Positions 1-10,689 of a stretch of 64,000 nt of DNA are shown here, piece by piece. The translations under genes were made by a program, and so were the position numbers. The stretch spans positions 248,001 to 312,000 of the forward strand of contig JAGTXK010000072.1 in assembly GCA_019096195.1 (NCBI GenBank), written 5' to 3'. The notes under the pieces were generated by a model that was not told where the DNA came from, ran no database searches, and worked only from the letters and a program-made list of their open reading frames with translations. Numbering within the stretch: position 1 is the stretch's first letter; the number at the start of each line of letters is the position of its first letter. Origin of the DNA: Boletus sp. NGJ. Taxonomy: Eukaryota; Basidiomycota; Agaricomycetes; Boletales; Boletaceae.

Positions 1-776
1 TGATTCGATATTGGTGTCAGTAAATCCATGCGGCGTTTATCCACAGGAAACGAAACGGGAAACGGGGACGAACCTTCCATAACGCCTCGATGCGTAGCGC
101 GGCCGGACTTGCATGCAACATGTCGTGTACAAAGTTGTACATCGCCTCCTGTCGGTGCGAGTTGAGTTCGAGTCCGGGAATGCGGACCGCGGTCTTACCG
201 CTTCGAGCCTTCGTTTCTCTCCCTTGGGGATCCGTTCGCGGGGGGTGATGTCCCCGACTCGCATCCACGTGAGACTCTGACCTGTCCAAGCATGGAAAGG
301 GCCGTTCACCTTGCGCCTCTGCGAGATCATGCACGACGCACATCATCACGCACCTATCCCAATCTTGTGAGCGAGCGTAGACAGAGAAAGAAAGAAAAGG
401 ACTGACTTGGATACGTCGAGCGTCGCGTCGGACGTACACATGGCCAATACCGCCATGCGGTACATGTGGTCCGAGATACTGTGATCAAAGAAATGAGCGT
501 GAATGCGGCGCGCGCAGACTGATCTGAACGTACCTCTCTGGGTTCGGGACCTGTGGAGGACGTTAGTGGTGTTCGGGCCTGTCTCTCGGCTTACATTGTG
601 ATCGATCCAGCCTGTGCGCTTTTGTGTCTGGATGCGCGGGTGAGTGTGTATGTACGAATCGCGATGACTGTGGGCACCTTGAGTCTCTCGAGGACGTGGA
701 AAAACGCGAGTCTGTCCGTGTCCGGGTCGCCCGTTGGCTGGTACAGCGGGGGAAAGGCCCGCTTCGTGGTCGACAT
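1..776 (-). CDS. HD-domain 5'-deoxynucleotidase, HDDC2/YGK1-like (3' end outside window)
   Basis: Likely hydrolyses deoxynucleoside 5'-monophosphates, as known for the HDDC2/YfbR family of metal-dependent HD-domain enzymes. The start ATG at 776 opens a frame reading MSTTKRAFPPLYQPTGDPDT and then FFHVLERLK. A following exon carries TQKRTGWIDHN. Next comes SDHMYRMAVLAM with the first metal-binding His, then CVMMCVVHDLAEAQ holding the HD pair and the conserved Glu, then VGDITPRERIPKGEKRR, which matches the family's second half. The last exon in view is EAMYNFVHDMLHASPAALRI, ending at a GTTCGT donor near position 74, so the C-terminus lies beyond the window. Exons are joined by introns with GTGCCC, GTAAGC and GTACGT donors. 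The exon order and motif spacing fit the family closely. The next gene upstream, Sds3-like, ends only about 95 bases away on the same strand. Confidence 0.85.
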
Positions 777-870
777 GGCCAAGTTTCGATCTCCGAGGGC
801 CGATTCCGATAGATAAGATAAGAGGTATCCAATTGGGCAGTCGACCAACGTAATAGACAACGAGCAGGTG

Positions 871-1994
871 CTACGATACTTTTGTGGACGATACAGCGGC
901 CGCCCTGCGTCTCTTGGTGCCCCGTCTTATCTCAATCAAATCAGCTTCTATCTCGGTGTCTTTGGATGGGCCGAGGAATGCGAGGCTCTTTCCCAACCCT
1001 CCAACGCCCACGATGCCTTGATGGGTACCACCGCCTTTGTTGCGTCTCCGATTGCCGTTGTTTGGGCCATTTCCGGAGCCAGATGCAACGTGGCCGTTTG
1101 GGAGGGTGACGGAGGTGAGCGGGAAGGGGAATGGAGAGGGAATCTCGTCGACCGAGAGGGAGTGTGGGTTGGTGAGTGGCCCAGAAGTGATTGGGGTCAT
1201 GATACCGTTTCCGAGACCAAAGGGCCCATGGCCGAGTGGAGTGGGGGGTGGAGAAGTGCCGAGTTTGTTGCGTAGTTTGCGGGTGATGTGGGCCCGGGTT
1301 TGTGAGTCTAGAGAGACGTCTGAATAGATTTGTGAGGAGGATGGGTGGGGGGGACGAAAACGTGAAAACGGACCGTTTACGGCACCCTCGCCTTCTTTTT
1401 CTTCCCTGGCTCTGCGCCTCCGCTCTTCGATGCCCTCGAGAAGACGCTCGCGGACGCGAACGCGTCCCTTTTGCCATTCATCCTCGACTCTCTCGCGTTC
1501 CTCCTCGTAGGCGGTCTCTATCGCAGCGAGGCCGTGCTTTTCTTCGTACGCGAGCTGGGCGAGGAGTGCAGAGCGCTCGAGGGAGAGGGGATACATGCGG
1601 AGATTGTAGAGCGGGTGTGTCTCGGGGCGAGATGCGAGCTGAATGGCGGCGCTGAGGAGGGCAGAGATGTTTTCTGCAAAGTGTCTGCCTCTGGGAGGGC
1701 ATGTGAGTGCGACGAGGGGGGAAGAAAGGCAACGGTGGACGGACTCGTCTCTGCGATCGGACATTTCCTTGCCCAGTTTTCCCGACATGTCTTTGCGTTT
1801 CTTGTCTCTCTTTGGGTCATCTGGGGGGGACGGGTTGTGAGTGGGACGGGCGGGAGCGAGGGGGACGTGGCGGGCGGACCGTGTGTCCTCGTGCTGGGGC
1901 CAGCGACGGGGTGGTGGTGGACGTGGACGACGTCTGGGCGGGCGTTGTGGGTGGAGGCGTACGGGAGGGCGAACACGCCGGGCTGAGGGGGCAT
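871..1994 (-). CDS. Sds3-like subunit of a Sin3/Rpd3-type histone deacetylase complex
   Basis: Sds3-like proteins bind Sin3 and hold together the large Rpd3 histone deacetylase complex in the nucleus; that role is family knowledge. The sequence shows the diagnostic helical block: YPLSLERSALLAQLAYEEKH followed by an EERERVEDEWQKGRVRVRE stretch and LLEGIEERRRRAREEKEGEG. The C-terminal part is disordered and Pro/Gly/Asn-rich, ending RRRAAAVSSTKVS before TAG at 871-873. I chose the ATG at 1994 because its frame (MPPQPGVFALPY) joins the conserved DDPKRDKKRKDMSGKLGKEM segment through a 59-nt intron at 1821-1879. A second intron at 1691-1744 restores RRDEGRHFAENISALL. Both introns start with GTCCG rather than GTRNG, so a start further downstream without the first intron is an alternative. 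Family assignment is firm, the N-terminus less so. Confidence 0.75.
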
Positions 1995-2113
1995 CGCACT
2001 GAAATATTAAAATGGGCGGGAGAGCGAACTCGTCCCAGCTCCATTTTCGGAAATCACTCTGCATCCGATCATGACGATGGTCACGTGGTAAGCTCGCCTT
2101 GTCGTTGTCTGTG

Positions 2114-3756
2114 ATGAGCTTTGGCAGTTTTCCAGTGGAACTCCACCACCACGTCCTCTGCTCTGCGGAACCTGAGGACATTCTTGCCCTGCGAAAGGCA
2201 ATTATCACACAACGTTCCCCCGCTTTTGCCTTGGCAATTGACCTCTTCGTCAGACATGCAAGTACTTTCTCGCACTCACGCAAGAACCTCGTCTGTGGAC
2301 CGCCGTGTACAATCGAATGCGCAACACACACCCTCTCAGTTGCTCTCAAAGCGAGTTCGCAGCGCTGGCGGCCTCGCAATCTGAACGTTTTCTCGTGAGG
2401 ACGTCCAGAACAGATAAGCTGTTGAAAACGTACAGAGAGGATACCCAGTACCGCATCATCCCCAACGGCCAAGCGCATAAATCGGGTCCCTTGTCTGCTC
2501 TATCATTTCTATCCGAGCGCTTCCTTCTCTCCGTGGACAAGGCCACGGTGGTCTGCGTGTGGGACATGTCGAAACTCGAACCGTCTGCGGAGACGGTAGC
2601 TTTCCCCTGCTCGCGTTTGACGCTTGTCGACTGGTGTTTTGTGACACATCGTATGTCATTCGACCACTCTACCCTATACATCATCCTTTCCAAAGGCGCT
2701 AGGTACGTCGTCTCATCGCGATGCGTGTAGATCTACGCCTGATGCATACCATCGATCCTACAGAGCACACATTTTTTCCCTCTCCTTGCCTATGAACGCA
2801 TCAGACGCAGATGATCCAAAGTTGTCCTTCCGCGATGTAGCATATTTCGACACGCGTTCCAACACCATCCAAGGCTTTGATGTGGATTCGTGTCTTGTTC
2901 TGTTGGAGCTCTCTCACATTGAGATTGAGGTGGTGAACTGGCGTACAGACACCCGATCGATTGTTGCCCTACGTCATGACGCGCTTGGGCCCATGGTGAG
3001 CATCATGCCCTCGTTCTGAACCATGGTGTCATACCGTCTCTCATGTCCCAGCCACACTGGAATGGCGTCCTCGCCACACGTGTCTGTGGACCATATATTC
3101 TGTGTTTCAGTAATCATTCCATCGATGCATACCCCATCCCCCTCCAATTCTTGAAGCCGGAGCACGCGACCGAACCACCCTTGCCCGTTCTCCGTCGTGT
3201 ATTTGCGGGAACAGGGTTCTCCGGAAACATGTCACTCTCCCATGTACGCTGCAGTCGTTCTCCATCTGGCGACACCTACTCCATCTGCGCGCTCGCCGAA
3301 CATCAGACTTTCGAAATGTTTCACTATCTAATCTACCTGCAGACGACACCCCAGCCCTCGTTGTCAGTCAGAGTACTCGCCTCGGACAGTGCACTCACCC
3401 ATCGGCAGAGACCTCGGTTAGCTGCATGGAACTTGGGAGCGACCGGACTCCGCGGCGTGCGGGTCCTGAAACACAACTCGAACCAGCACATTGTCGCGTT
3501 CACCACCCACCCGTCTCGGTACCCGGTTGATCCAAATGACGTGCCGCCCGAGCAGTCACAGCCCTTTGATGAGCAGGTCGTATCGGACGTGTTATGGAAT
3601 GATTCATATTGTGAGTGGTGTTTTTGAGCGTGAGATGTTGTACGTTGAATGGCGATGTGTATTGTATCACAAGCCAAGGTGACGAGATGTGCAGTGTCGG
3701 AATTTACGGGGCGGATTGTGCTGGGGTCGGTATTGGGAACTATCACGCTGCTTTGA
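2114..3756 (+). CDS. F-box protein with a long C-terminal domain
   Basis: An N-terminal F-box starts at residue 6 (FPVELHHHVLCSAEPEDILA) and, after an intron, continues TCKYFLALTQEPRLWTAVYN. This is the usual shape of an F-box that docks on Skp1 in an SCF ubiquitin ligase. The joint needs a GC-AG intron at 2198-2253 (AAG before GCAATT, acceptor GTCAG), because no GT donor nearby restores the frame. The remaining 400-odd residues have scattered motifs such as VVCVWDMSKLE and VCGPYILCFSNHSIDAYPI, which look like degenerate beta-propeller blades, but I cannot name the domain. Further introns lie near 2700-2810, 2990-3040 and 3610-3695. The last exon ends LSEFTGRIVLGSVLGTITLL then TGA at 3754-3756, a hydrophobic end like those of other fungal F-box/WD-like proteins. 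The substrate is unknown. Confidence 0.75.
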
Positions 3757-4416
3757 CGGGGTAATTTCGGCTCCAATGTCCCTGAGGATGATACGGGTGA
3801 GGTACGCCTTAGATATTAGAACCCTGCAGTCTAGAAAGGCAATAGAATATTGACGTATCGTGTTGAACGCTAATGAGGTTAGTCAGCACCTTTAGAATTC
3901 AACATCATCAAACAACATACAGCCTTGCTGCAGTGAACATTTCGGTCACATCGTGAAGTTCAGCGACATCTTTATGTATGTTTTCCTCCGTGAAGCCCAG
4001 TTCTCAGGTCAAATTGATACCTCATTTACCTCTTTGATCGGGCATCATTCATCAGCGCTCAGCACTCGATACGGTCTGACGACGCAGGCGGTACACCGTC
4101 TGGTCCGCAGCGGGTTCGTAAAAACGCCGACCAGCGGTCACACGAAATCCAATTTGGCACTCTTATCGCTGGCAAAAAAATACGAAATACCCATCATGTC
4201 AGAAACCACGCGTTTTATTCAACATCTCCTGCGTTATGCACCATTCACAAAATCCATCTCACAACATGGGTCGCTCGGTCGTAGCATACTGCATGCAGAA
4301 TGTCCAAAGGCGCGACACGGACAAGTCGCTGCTGGCCTTGCGCGTGGGCACTTGCCACACGCTCGGCATGGGTTACTCAGCATCTCGGCGAGTCTAAAAA
4401 GGTCTTTACACAGGGG
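3757..4416. other. intergenic stretch, no supported gene
   Basis: Between the F-box gene and the hydrolase promoter I see one open frame of 156 codons at 3953-4423. It has no recognisable domain and its codon use looks unlike the flanking exons. I treat the stretch as the 3' region of the F-box gene plus spacer. Confidence 0.5.
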
Positions 4417-4425
4417 TATATAAAG
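4417..4425 (+). promoter_or_regulatory. TATA box of the dienelactone hydrolase gene
   Basis: TATATAAAG lies 66 bases upstream of the ATG at 4491, on the same strand. It is the clearest TATA-type element in this part of the window and fits a short 5' leader. Confidence 0.5.
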
Positions 4426-4490
4426 ACTAGTGACTAAAGTACCCGCTGTTCAGATATCAATCCCGCGCAGCACATATCATCCCTACCAGC

Positions 4491-5685
4491 ATGTCTCTCT
4501 GCAGCAAGTGTATCTCAGGTGCGGATGCCTGTCAAGCGACGAACCGTCGACCGACGTAATCTATTCATATATACACTGGCAGGCGCTCGTCACGAGGGTA
4601 CCCCCGAGGGTGTGTCATGAGAAACGCACGCCCATCGCGCTCGGTCTCACGTCTTTTTTGTCACAGGCAAATTCGAGACCGTCGGCGGCGTCAGGACCTA
4701 CGTTGCCACCCCCACCGTCGACTACCCCAAGGACAAGGTCATCCTCTACTTGCCCGACGTCTTCGGTGTCGATCTCACCAACAGTCAGGTGTGTCATGCC
4801 GCCTTCATGTCGACGCAGTTCCGAAACGTTGACTGGCGGATGAATCGTAGTTACTCGCAGACGACTTTGCCAGAAATGGCTTCAAGGTAGATGATGTCCA
4901 CTCATAGCAGTGGCCATCCTTCCAACCACCCCCCCCCTACTTGACAGGTCTACGCCATCGACTACTTAAACGGCGACCCTATCCCACCCGATGCACTAAA
5001 CGTGAGTATCACCCTCGCACGCACCCACATTTCCGAGCGATTCACCACTCATCTTCATCCTCGCGGACAGGAGGAAGGCAAATTTGACTTGCCCAGTTGG
5101 CTTGCCAAACACGGCAAAGACACCACCCGTCCGCTGCTCGACAAAGTCATCGCTGCCCTCAAGGAACAAGGCGTGACGCAGTTTGCTGCCACTGGTTACT
5201 GCTTCGGTGGTGAGTCCCCAAGGTTGGTCAAAGGGGTCGAACGAACGCGTTGCTGAGGAACGTGACCCTCTGCCAGGTCGCTACACCTTTGATCTCGCAT
5301 TCGACAATGTCATCAAGGTCGCTGTCGTCGCACACCCCTCTCTCCTCGAAATTCCCAAGGACCTTCATGTCGGTTGTTCCGTTATGAGCGTCGTCCATGC
5401 CTTCTCATCACATGATGCCCATTTTGATAGAGTTACAAAAAGACGGGCATCCCCCTCCTCATCAACTCTTGTGAGGTAGACCCGATGTTCTCTATCGAGC
5501 ACCAAGCCCAAGCGGATGCCATCCTCGGCGGAGGCTCCAAGACCTCGGAACTGTACCAGAGAGAGTACTTTGCTGGCTGTCAACACGGCTTCGCTATCCG
5601 TGGCGACCTGTCGAAACCCGAGGTCAAGGCTGGAAAGGAGGTCGCGTTCAAGGCGACCGTAGAGTTCTTCTTGAAGCACTTGTAA
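4491..5685 (+). CDS. dienelactone hydrolase family protein
   Basis: An alpha/beta hydrolase of the dienelactone hydrolase family; homologues open lactone or ester bonds of small cytosolic substrates, and the real substrate is often unknown. It opens [10 protein letters not shown]. After an intron the frame reads [16 protein letters not shown] and [18 protein letters not shown], then [30 protein letters not shown] and [16 protein letters not shown]. In GYCFGG the Cys is the nucleophile, replacing the usual Ser, as is normal for this family. The C-terminal exon has [11 protein letters not shown] and [10 protein letters not shown], supplying the acidic residue region and the catalytic His, and ends FFLKHL then TAA. 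At least five short introns are needed. Length, about 250 residues, is typical. A TATA box precedes the gene. Confidence 0.9.
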
Positions 5686-5882
5686 ACCTATCGTTATGAA
5701 ATCGACCCAATATCTGTACGATATTCGTGTATGAATGCTTTTGAATTTGTAGTCGTCGCGCAATAGGGGTGAACGGATTCCCAGGGAAACGGGACCTCTG
5801 TCCAATAAAAAAAACTCGTATTTCCCCTTGCGGACCATCATGCGCCTCATAGCCTAGTAGTACATGGACACAACATTCTTTT

Positions 5883-5923
5883 TCTCTCTGAATCACTGTC
5901 TCATCAGTGGTGGAAAAGCCTTA
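5883..5923 (+). repeat. upstream copy of a 41-bp direct repeat
   Basis: This 41-base stretch matches 6011-6051 at 37 of 41 positions by eye, with an offset of 128 bases. On the minus strand it repeats the final codons and stop of the ADE16 gene (RLFHH then TGA). It therefore looks like a small local duplication of that gene's 3' coding end, now sitting just downstream of the real stop. Confidence 0.8.
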
Positions 5924-6010
5924 CTTTATCACCACCCCTGCCACCAAGTCTATGGTGGATATTCGTTTGAATTCGCAGAACAAGATCGACTAATACATAG
6001 GCATGACCCC

Positions 6011-6051
6011 TCTTTCTGAATAGCTGTCTCGTCAGTGGTGGAAAAGCCTTA
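6011..6051 (+). repeat. second copy of the 41-bp direct repeat, holding the ADE16 stop codon
   Basis: This is the partner of 5883-5923. On the minus strand it includes the last codons and the TGA of the AICAR transformylase/IMP cyclohydrolase gene, at 6032-6034. The two copies differ at four positions. Confidence 0.8.
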
Positions 6052-8202
6052 AAGACGTGTGACAGAACACGATCCCGTGTTCGTCCGCCGCCTTGATACA
6101 CTCGGCGTCCATCACACTTCCGCTCGGCGCAGCGAGGTACCTCACGCCGCTCTTCCTCGCCCGGTGGACATTGTCAGCAAACGGGAAGAACGCATCGCTC
6201 GAGCACGCCACACCATCCAGCTGCCCCCCCCACGCCCTTCGCTCTTCCTCGGTCAACGCCGCAGGCACGGTCTCGAACTGGTCTTGCCACTGTGCCTTTT
6301 CACCACCCTCGAGGATCTCTCCGCTCACGAACAGCTCGATCGCGTTTGCTTTCTCAGCGCGCTTGACGCCTTTCTTGAACGGGAGCGCGAGGACGCGCGG
6401 GTGATGACGAAGCCACCAAAGGTCGGCTTTACCCCCTGCGAGCCGGGTGCAGTGGATGCGGGACTGCTGGCCCGCCCCCAGACCGACGATGGCACCATTT
6501 TTAGCATACGCAACGCTGTTGGACTGAGTGTATTTCAGTGCGAGCGTGGCGACGAGCAGATCTGTCAGTGCTTGGGAGGGAAGCTGTGTCGTCGTCGTCA
6601 CATGGTCAATGACACGTGTGTAGTGTGTGGGATGCGGTGGAACTTGCCTCTTTGTTTTCGGTGACGATGTTGGAAAAGAGCGCTGCGTCAATCTTGGCGT
6701 TGTTTCTGCGTTGTTGTAAGTTGATACCGTACACTTGACGCGTTTCAATTTCGGGAGGCGCATAAGAGGGGTCCATCTGTCTGCAGGATCAGCGACGGAG
6801 GGAGGGATGGAGATGGTGGGGTGGAGGTCACCTCGAGGACACAGTATTTGCCAGCCTTCTTCTTCTTCAACACGTCCAGCGCTTCTGGTGCGTAGCCTGG
6901 GGCGATCACACCATCGGACACTTCTCTCGAGATGATTCTTGCGGTAGCGAGGTCGCATGGGGCAGACAGCGCAATGAAATCGCCAAACGAGGACATCCGA
7001 TCCGCACCTACGTCAACATCAGTCGGATCTGCGACAATGTCCGTTTCCGTTTGAAAGACTGACCTCGTGCTCGGGCGTATGCACAAGCGAGTGCCGTAAG
7101 CGGCTCTTTCAGATCTTCAACTCCATAGACCTGCCTTTCGGTCTCGTCCAACTCGATACCCACTGCAGCACCGGCAGGGGAAACGTGCTTGAACGAAGCA
7201 GCCGCGGGGAGGTTCAGCGCCTCTTGGAGCTCCTTCACCAACGCATACGAGTTGAGTGCGTCCAGGAGATTAATGTACCCAGGTGACCCACATACAACTA
7301 CGTCGACAACGTGAGCCGCGCGCCACCAGCCAATGACAACATGAATCACATACCCTTGAAAGGTAAATCACCTTCGGTTACAAACGCTTGTGCCGGTTTT
7401 TGATGCGGATTGGCGCCATATCGTAGTACCATTCTCTGCAACGGTTGACTCTCGGGCGACGATGCATATTGCTCCCTAAAGTAGCCACTAATCGCGTCGT
7501 CGTACTCGGCGGTCATCTCGAATGCCTTGAGCGCAAGGCGGTTCCGCAGCGCTTGACTCACGTCGCCCTTGCGCCACGCCTCCAAGAACGCGTCGTAATC
7601 CACCGGGTCAGACAACACACACACCCGCTCATGGTTCTTGGCCGCCGCTCTGAGGAGGGTGACACCCCCGATATCGATCTCCTCGATGGCTTCTGCGAGC
7701 GTACAGCCAGGTTTCGAGATGGTGGCCGAAAAGGGATAGAGGTTGCAGACGACGATGGCGATCTTGGAGATGGATTGGTCTGCCAGGTCACGCTCGTCGG
7801 ACGGAGTTGCACGCGCGAGAATACCTTGCAATGTAACAGCGTACCTCAGATCGAGCATGGATCGCGAGAGAGAACGGTTACCTCCATGGACAGCAGGATG
7901 AAGTGTCTTCACGCGTCCACCTAGCATCTCGGGGGCCTTGGTGATGCTGGAGACATCCCTGAAGATACACGTTTAGAACATGTATGAAGGTGACAGGAAT
8001 AAATACGCGCTCGATTTTGATGTTTGCTTCTCTGATCTTTTTTGCGGTGCCTCCTGAACCGAGGAGCTGGACACCTGCTGCACTGAGGCCCTCTGCGAGT
8101 TTGATCAGCCCAGTTTTGTCATAGACGGATAACAAGGCTTTCAAGGGATGGTCAGTGCCCTGATCTACGACATCAATGTAGCGTACCAATTGGCTCGGAC
8201 AT
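6032..8202 (-). CDS. ADE16: bifunctional AICAR transformylase / IMP cyclohydrolase
   Basis: Carries out the last two steps of de novo purine synthesis: formylation of AICAR using 10-formyl-THF, then ring closure to IMP, in the cytosol. The N-terminal cyclohydrolase domain reads [60 protein letters not shown] and HPAVHGG. The transformylase domain has [65 protein letters not shown] and [20 protein letters not shown], ending LRLFHH, the classic C-terminus. [10 protein letters not shown] contains the catalytic Lys-His. The ATG at 8202 is joined to ALLSVYDK by a 49-nt intron. The next intron, 7959-8008, works in frame only with a GC donor. Other introns interrupt near 7880, 7350, 7060, 6830 and 6700. 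A 41-bp repeat copies its 3' coding end downstream. It lies 194 bases downstream of SPT20 on the same strand. Confidence 0.93.
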
Positions 8203-8396
8203 GGTTGGTGATCAAGAGCGCGGCAAGCTTGAGCAAAGTTTTAATAGATCTATAGTAGCGACCTCCTTATCTTGGCCGATCAGCGAATCCAACTACACTA
8301 CACAGCTGCTCCGAGTTGCCGAATGCGAAAAAGAATACAATACAGTGGCCCAAATGTACAAAATAAAATCAAAGGGAAAGATCGTCAATGCACATG

Positions 8397-10429
8397 TCAC
8401 CGACCCTGTACACCCGCCTGTGCAGCCTTCCCCTGCGCCATTGGCATCTGCGGGTGCCCAGGTTGCATCCCTGGCGTCTGCCCGTTGGGCATGCGTCCCA
8501 CTCCAGCGGCAGCCCAAGCAGCGTATTGAGCCGGCACCCTGCCACCAGCCGCCATCCCGTAACTAACCGGATATCCGTACATGGCAAATTGTGCCATCAT
8601 TTGCTGCTGGCCATCCATCACCTGGCCCTGAGTACCTATGTTCTGTTGTTGTGTCTGCGGCATATGCGGCGCGACCTGTTGATGCGGGTTTCCCTGTGCG
8701 TTCATGGGTCGGAACTGCGTGAAGTTGTACTGGGCTGGCATGGCAGGATGTTGAATACCTTGACTCATTTGCGTTGGTAACTGACCCTGTACTTGGGCCT
8801 GAGCTTGGGCTTGGGCTGCCTGGCTCATCCTTTGTAGTTGCGCCATCTGGGCATAGTACTGCATATTTAGATTTGGATGCGCAGCTTGCGTTTGAGGAGA
8901 CGGTGTGGGGGGCTGTGGCGCTTGTGGGGTGGGTGAGGTTGGGTTGTCGTTTGCTGGGGTGGTAGAGGGGCTTGGGTTGCATAACCGAGCTGGGGTGTTG
9001 AGGGTTTGGACGGAGCGGAACCAGGTGTCACCTGGATGAAGTGGACTCCGGCGGGATTTGCACGATGATCAGGCGTGGGAAGCTGTGAACCGGGGGCGAG
9101 AGGGGAAGAATGTGGATGAGGAGTTTGTGATGATGGTGGACGAGGAGATTGGGTATAGCCGCGGAGTGCAGGTGAACCGGCAGCTTTCGGTGTGCCAACA
9201 GAGTGTTGTTGATATGACGTATTTGGAGGGGCGGGCGAGCGTGCATGTACGGGAGGTGATCTTATGGGCGGCTGAGTCTGAAGATGATTGACAACAGGAT
9301 GAGGAGCGGGAGTCGCGGTTGATCGCGGGTTCTCGGGTGTGTTTGGGTACGGACTTCCCCCAGGTTCCTTCTTGACTTGTCTCGGTTTTGAGGTATTAGG
9401 GGGAGGCTGTGAAGGAGGAACAGATGCTTGGGTGGTGGTAGTATGTGGTGGTTGAACGGCAGTAGGTTGAGCGGTAGGTGCAGGAGTTGAACGATTAGGT
9501 GGGTTTGCTATCGCCTTTGCTAGCATTGCTTGGGCCTCTGCCTGGCGTTTCTCTCTCACCCGTTTCAAAACGTCCAACATCGGGTAACTGAGGTCGCTAG
9601 TCCATTAAGTCGCAAATGAAAATTCAATAAACAACATACCTCGGGACGTGTGAACGGTTCAATCGGGGGTTCATGAACTGTATAATCTTAACACGCCTTG
9701 CCTTCTCCGACTCGTCTTCCTCCTGTGTGATCGCAGCAATTTTCCTTTTCAAGGATACTGGAATAGATGGTGTGGACACTCTAAGTGTGTGATTGGCAAT
9801 GCGAGTGAGGTGGGGATCAGGGTCCAGGCAAAGAGGAGGGGATGTGTGCAACTAGAGAACACAAGTTAATCCTGCACAGAATCAAATGGACGACGCATAC
9901 CAATATTTGTGCCTCTACCTCGAGTACCTGGGGATCCGCAAGCTTGGAGCCCGTTCGTTGATTCATCAGACATAGATCTGCCCATAGGGTTTCATCGTTG
10001 GGATGAAGCGTCACACGACTCCTCTCGGGTTTCTCTAGCGGTGGGTCCTTTGCTCTTTTGGGGCGATAGTCGAGAAGTTCTACCAACATGCAACCTGATG
10101 ACAAGAACTCGAGTCGTCTGGGCAAGATCACATTGTTATGACATACCATCATAGAAAGGGACGCGGGCTGAATCAAACAATTCAAGATAGTCCACTGGTA
10201 TGCGGTGTGCTCGTACATCATCCAACAAGGACTGGAAATGATGAATGTTGAGTAGCGAGGAAACACCGAGTCAATCTGGGCTTACCGCGACAGGGTTGTT
10301 GTAGAGAAACTTTGGGCCATTGTTAAGTGTCCAGTAATCCGGATGGAGGTGGATGGAGAAAGACGGTGGGTCAGACTCATACTTGTCTAATAGCTCTTCT
10401 GCGGAGCGCGTAATATTGTAGCCCGTCAT
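8397..10429 (-). CDS. SPT20: Spt20-like subunit of the SAGA complex
   Basis: Spt20 is a structural subunit of SAGA, the nuclear histone acetyltransferase coactivator. The start MTGYNITRSAEELLDKYESD leads into FSIHLHPDYWTLNNGPKFLY and VPFYDGCMLVELLDYRP, the conserved core of the Spt20 domain. Then come TLWADLCLMNQRTGSKL and an exon with SLKRKIAAITQEEDE and KIIQFMNPRLNR. After residue 250 or so the protein becomes disordered: LDVLKRVREKRQAEAQAMLA, then a Pro/Thr/Gln-rich region and a Gln/Met/Ala-rich tail (MQYYAQMAQLQRMSQ) ending AAQAGVQGR. Such tails are usual for fungal Spt20. I chose the ATG at 10429 because homologues start just there; frames further upstream lack an ATG without extra introns. 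It is divergent from HGH1, with 260 bases between the two starts. Confidence 0.85.
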
Positions 10430-10689
10430 GCCGGCGTCCAAGTCGTCGTCGTCGTGGATGCCAGTAATATTACATAGAATGACAGCTTCGAATTCCGCTG
10501 GCGAGAACACAGCGCGCCTGTAAGCTTGAGATTTGACCGGTGACAGGTTCGGCGTCGGGCAACGAACACTCGTCGATGGACGCGTTACTAGTTGACTTGG
10601 GCGACCACCCAGTGATGGCACATCCACGCGATTATGTAAGCAAAAAGGCGTTAAGCACTCGTGGGAAAGTAATGGGACTTGGTGAGATC
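10430..10689. promoter_or_regulatory. bidirectional promoter region, SPT20 / HGH1
   Basis: The 260 bases between the divergent ATGs of SPT20 and HGH1 must hold both promoters and leaders. I see no clear TATA box in either direction. An open frame of SPT20 continues partly into it, so the SPT20 leader or an upstream exon may occupy some of this space. Confidence 0.4.

Noticed and set aside
3953-4423. 156-codon open frame on the plus strand before the hydrolase gene
   Set aside because: No recognisable motif, no splice partner, and it overlaps the TATA box of the next gene. Treated as spacer.
8138-8186. Very short 27-nt intron at the start of ADE16
   Set aside because: A 27-nt intron also keeps frame, but a 49-nt intron ending TTGAAAG gives [13 protein letters not shown], which matches the family N-terminus exactly. 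The longer intron is preferred.
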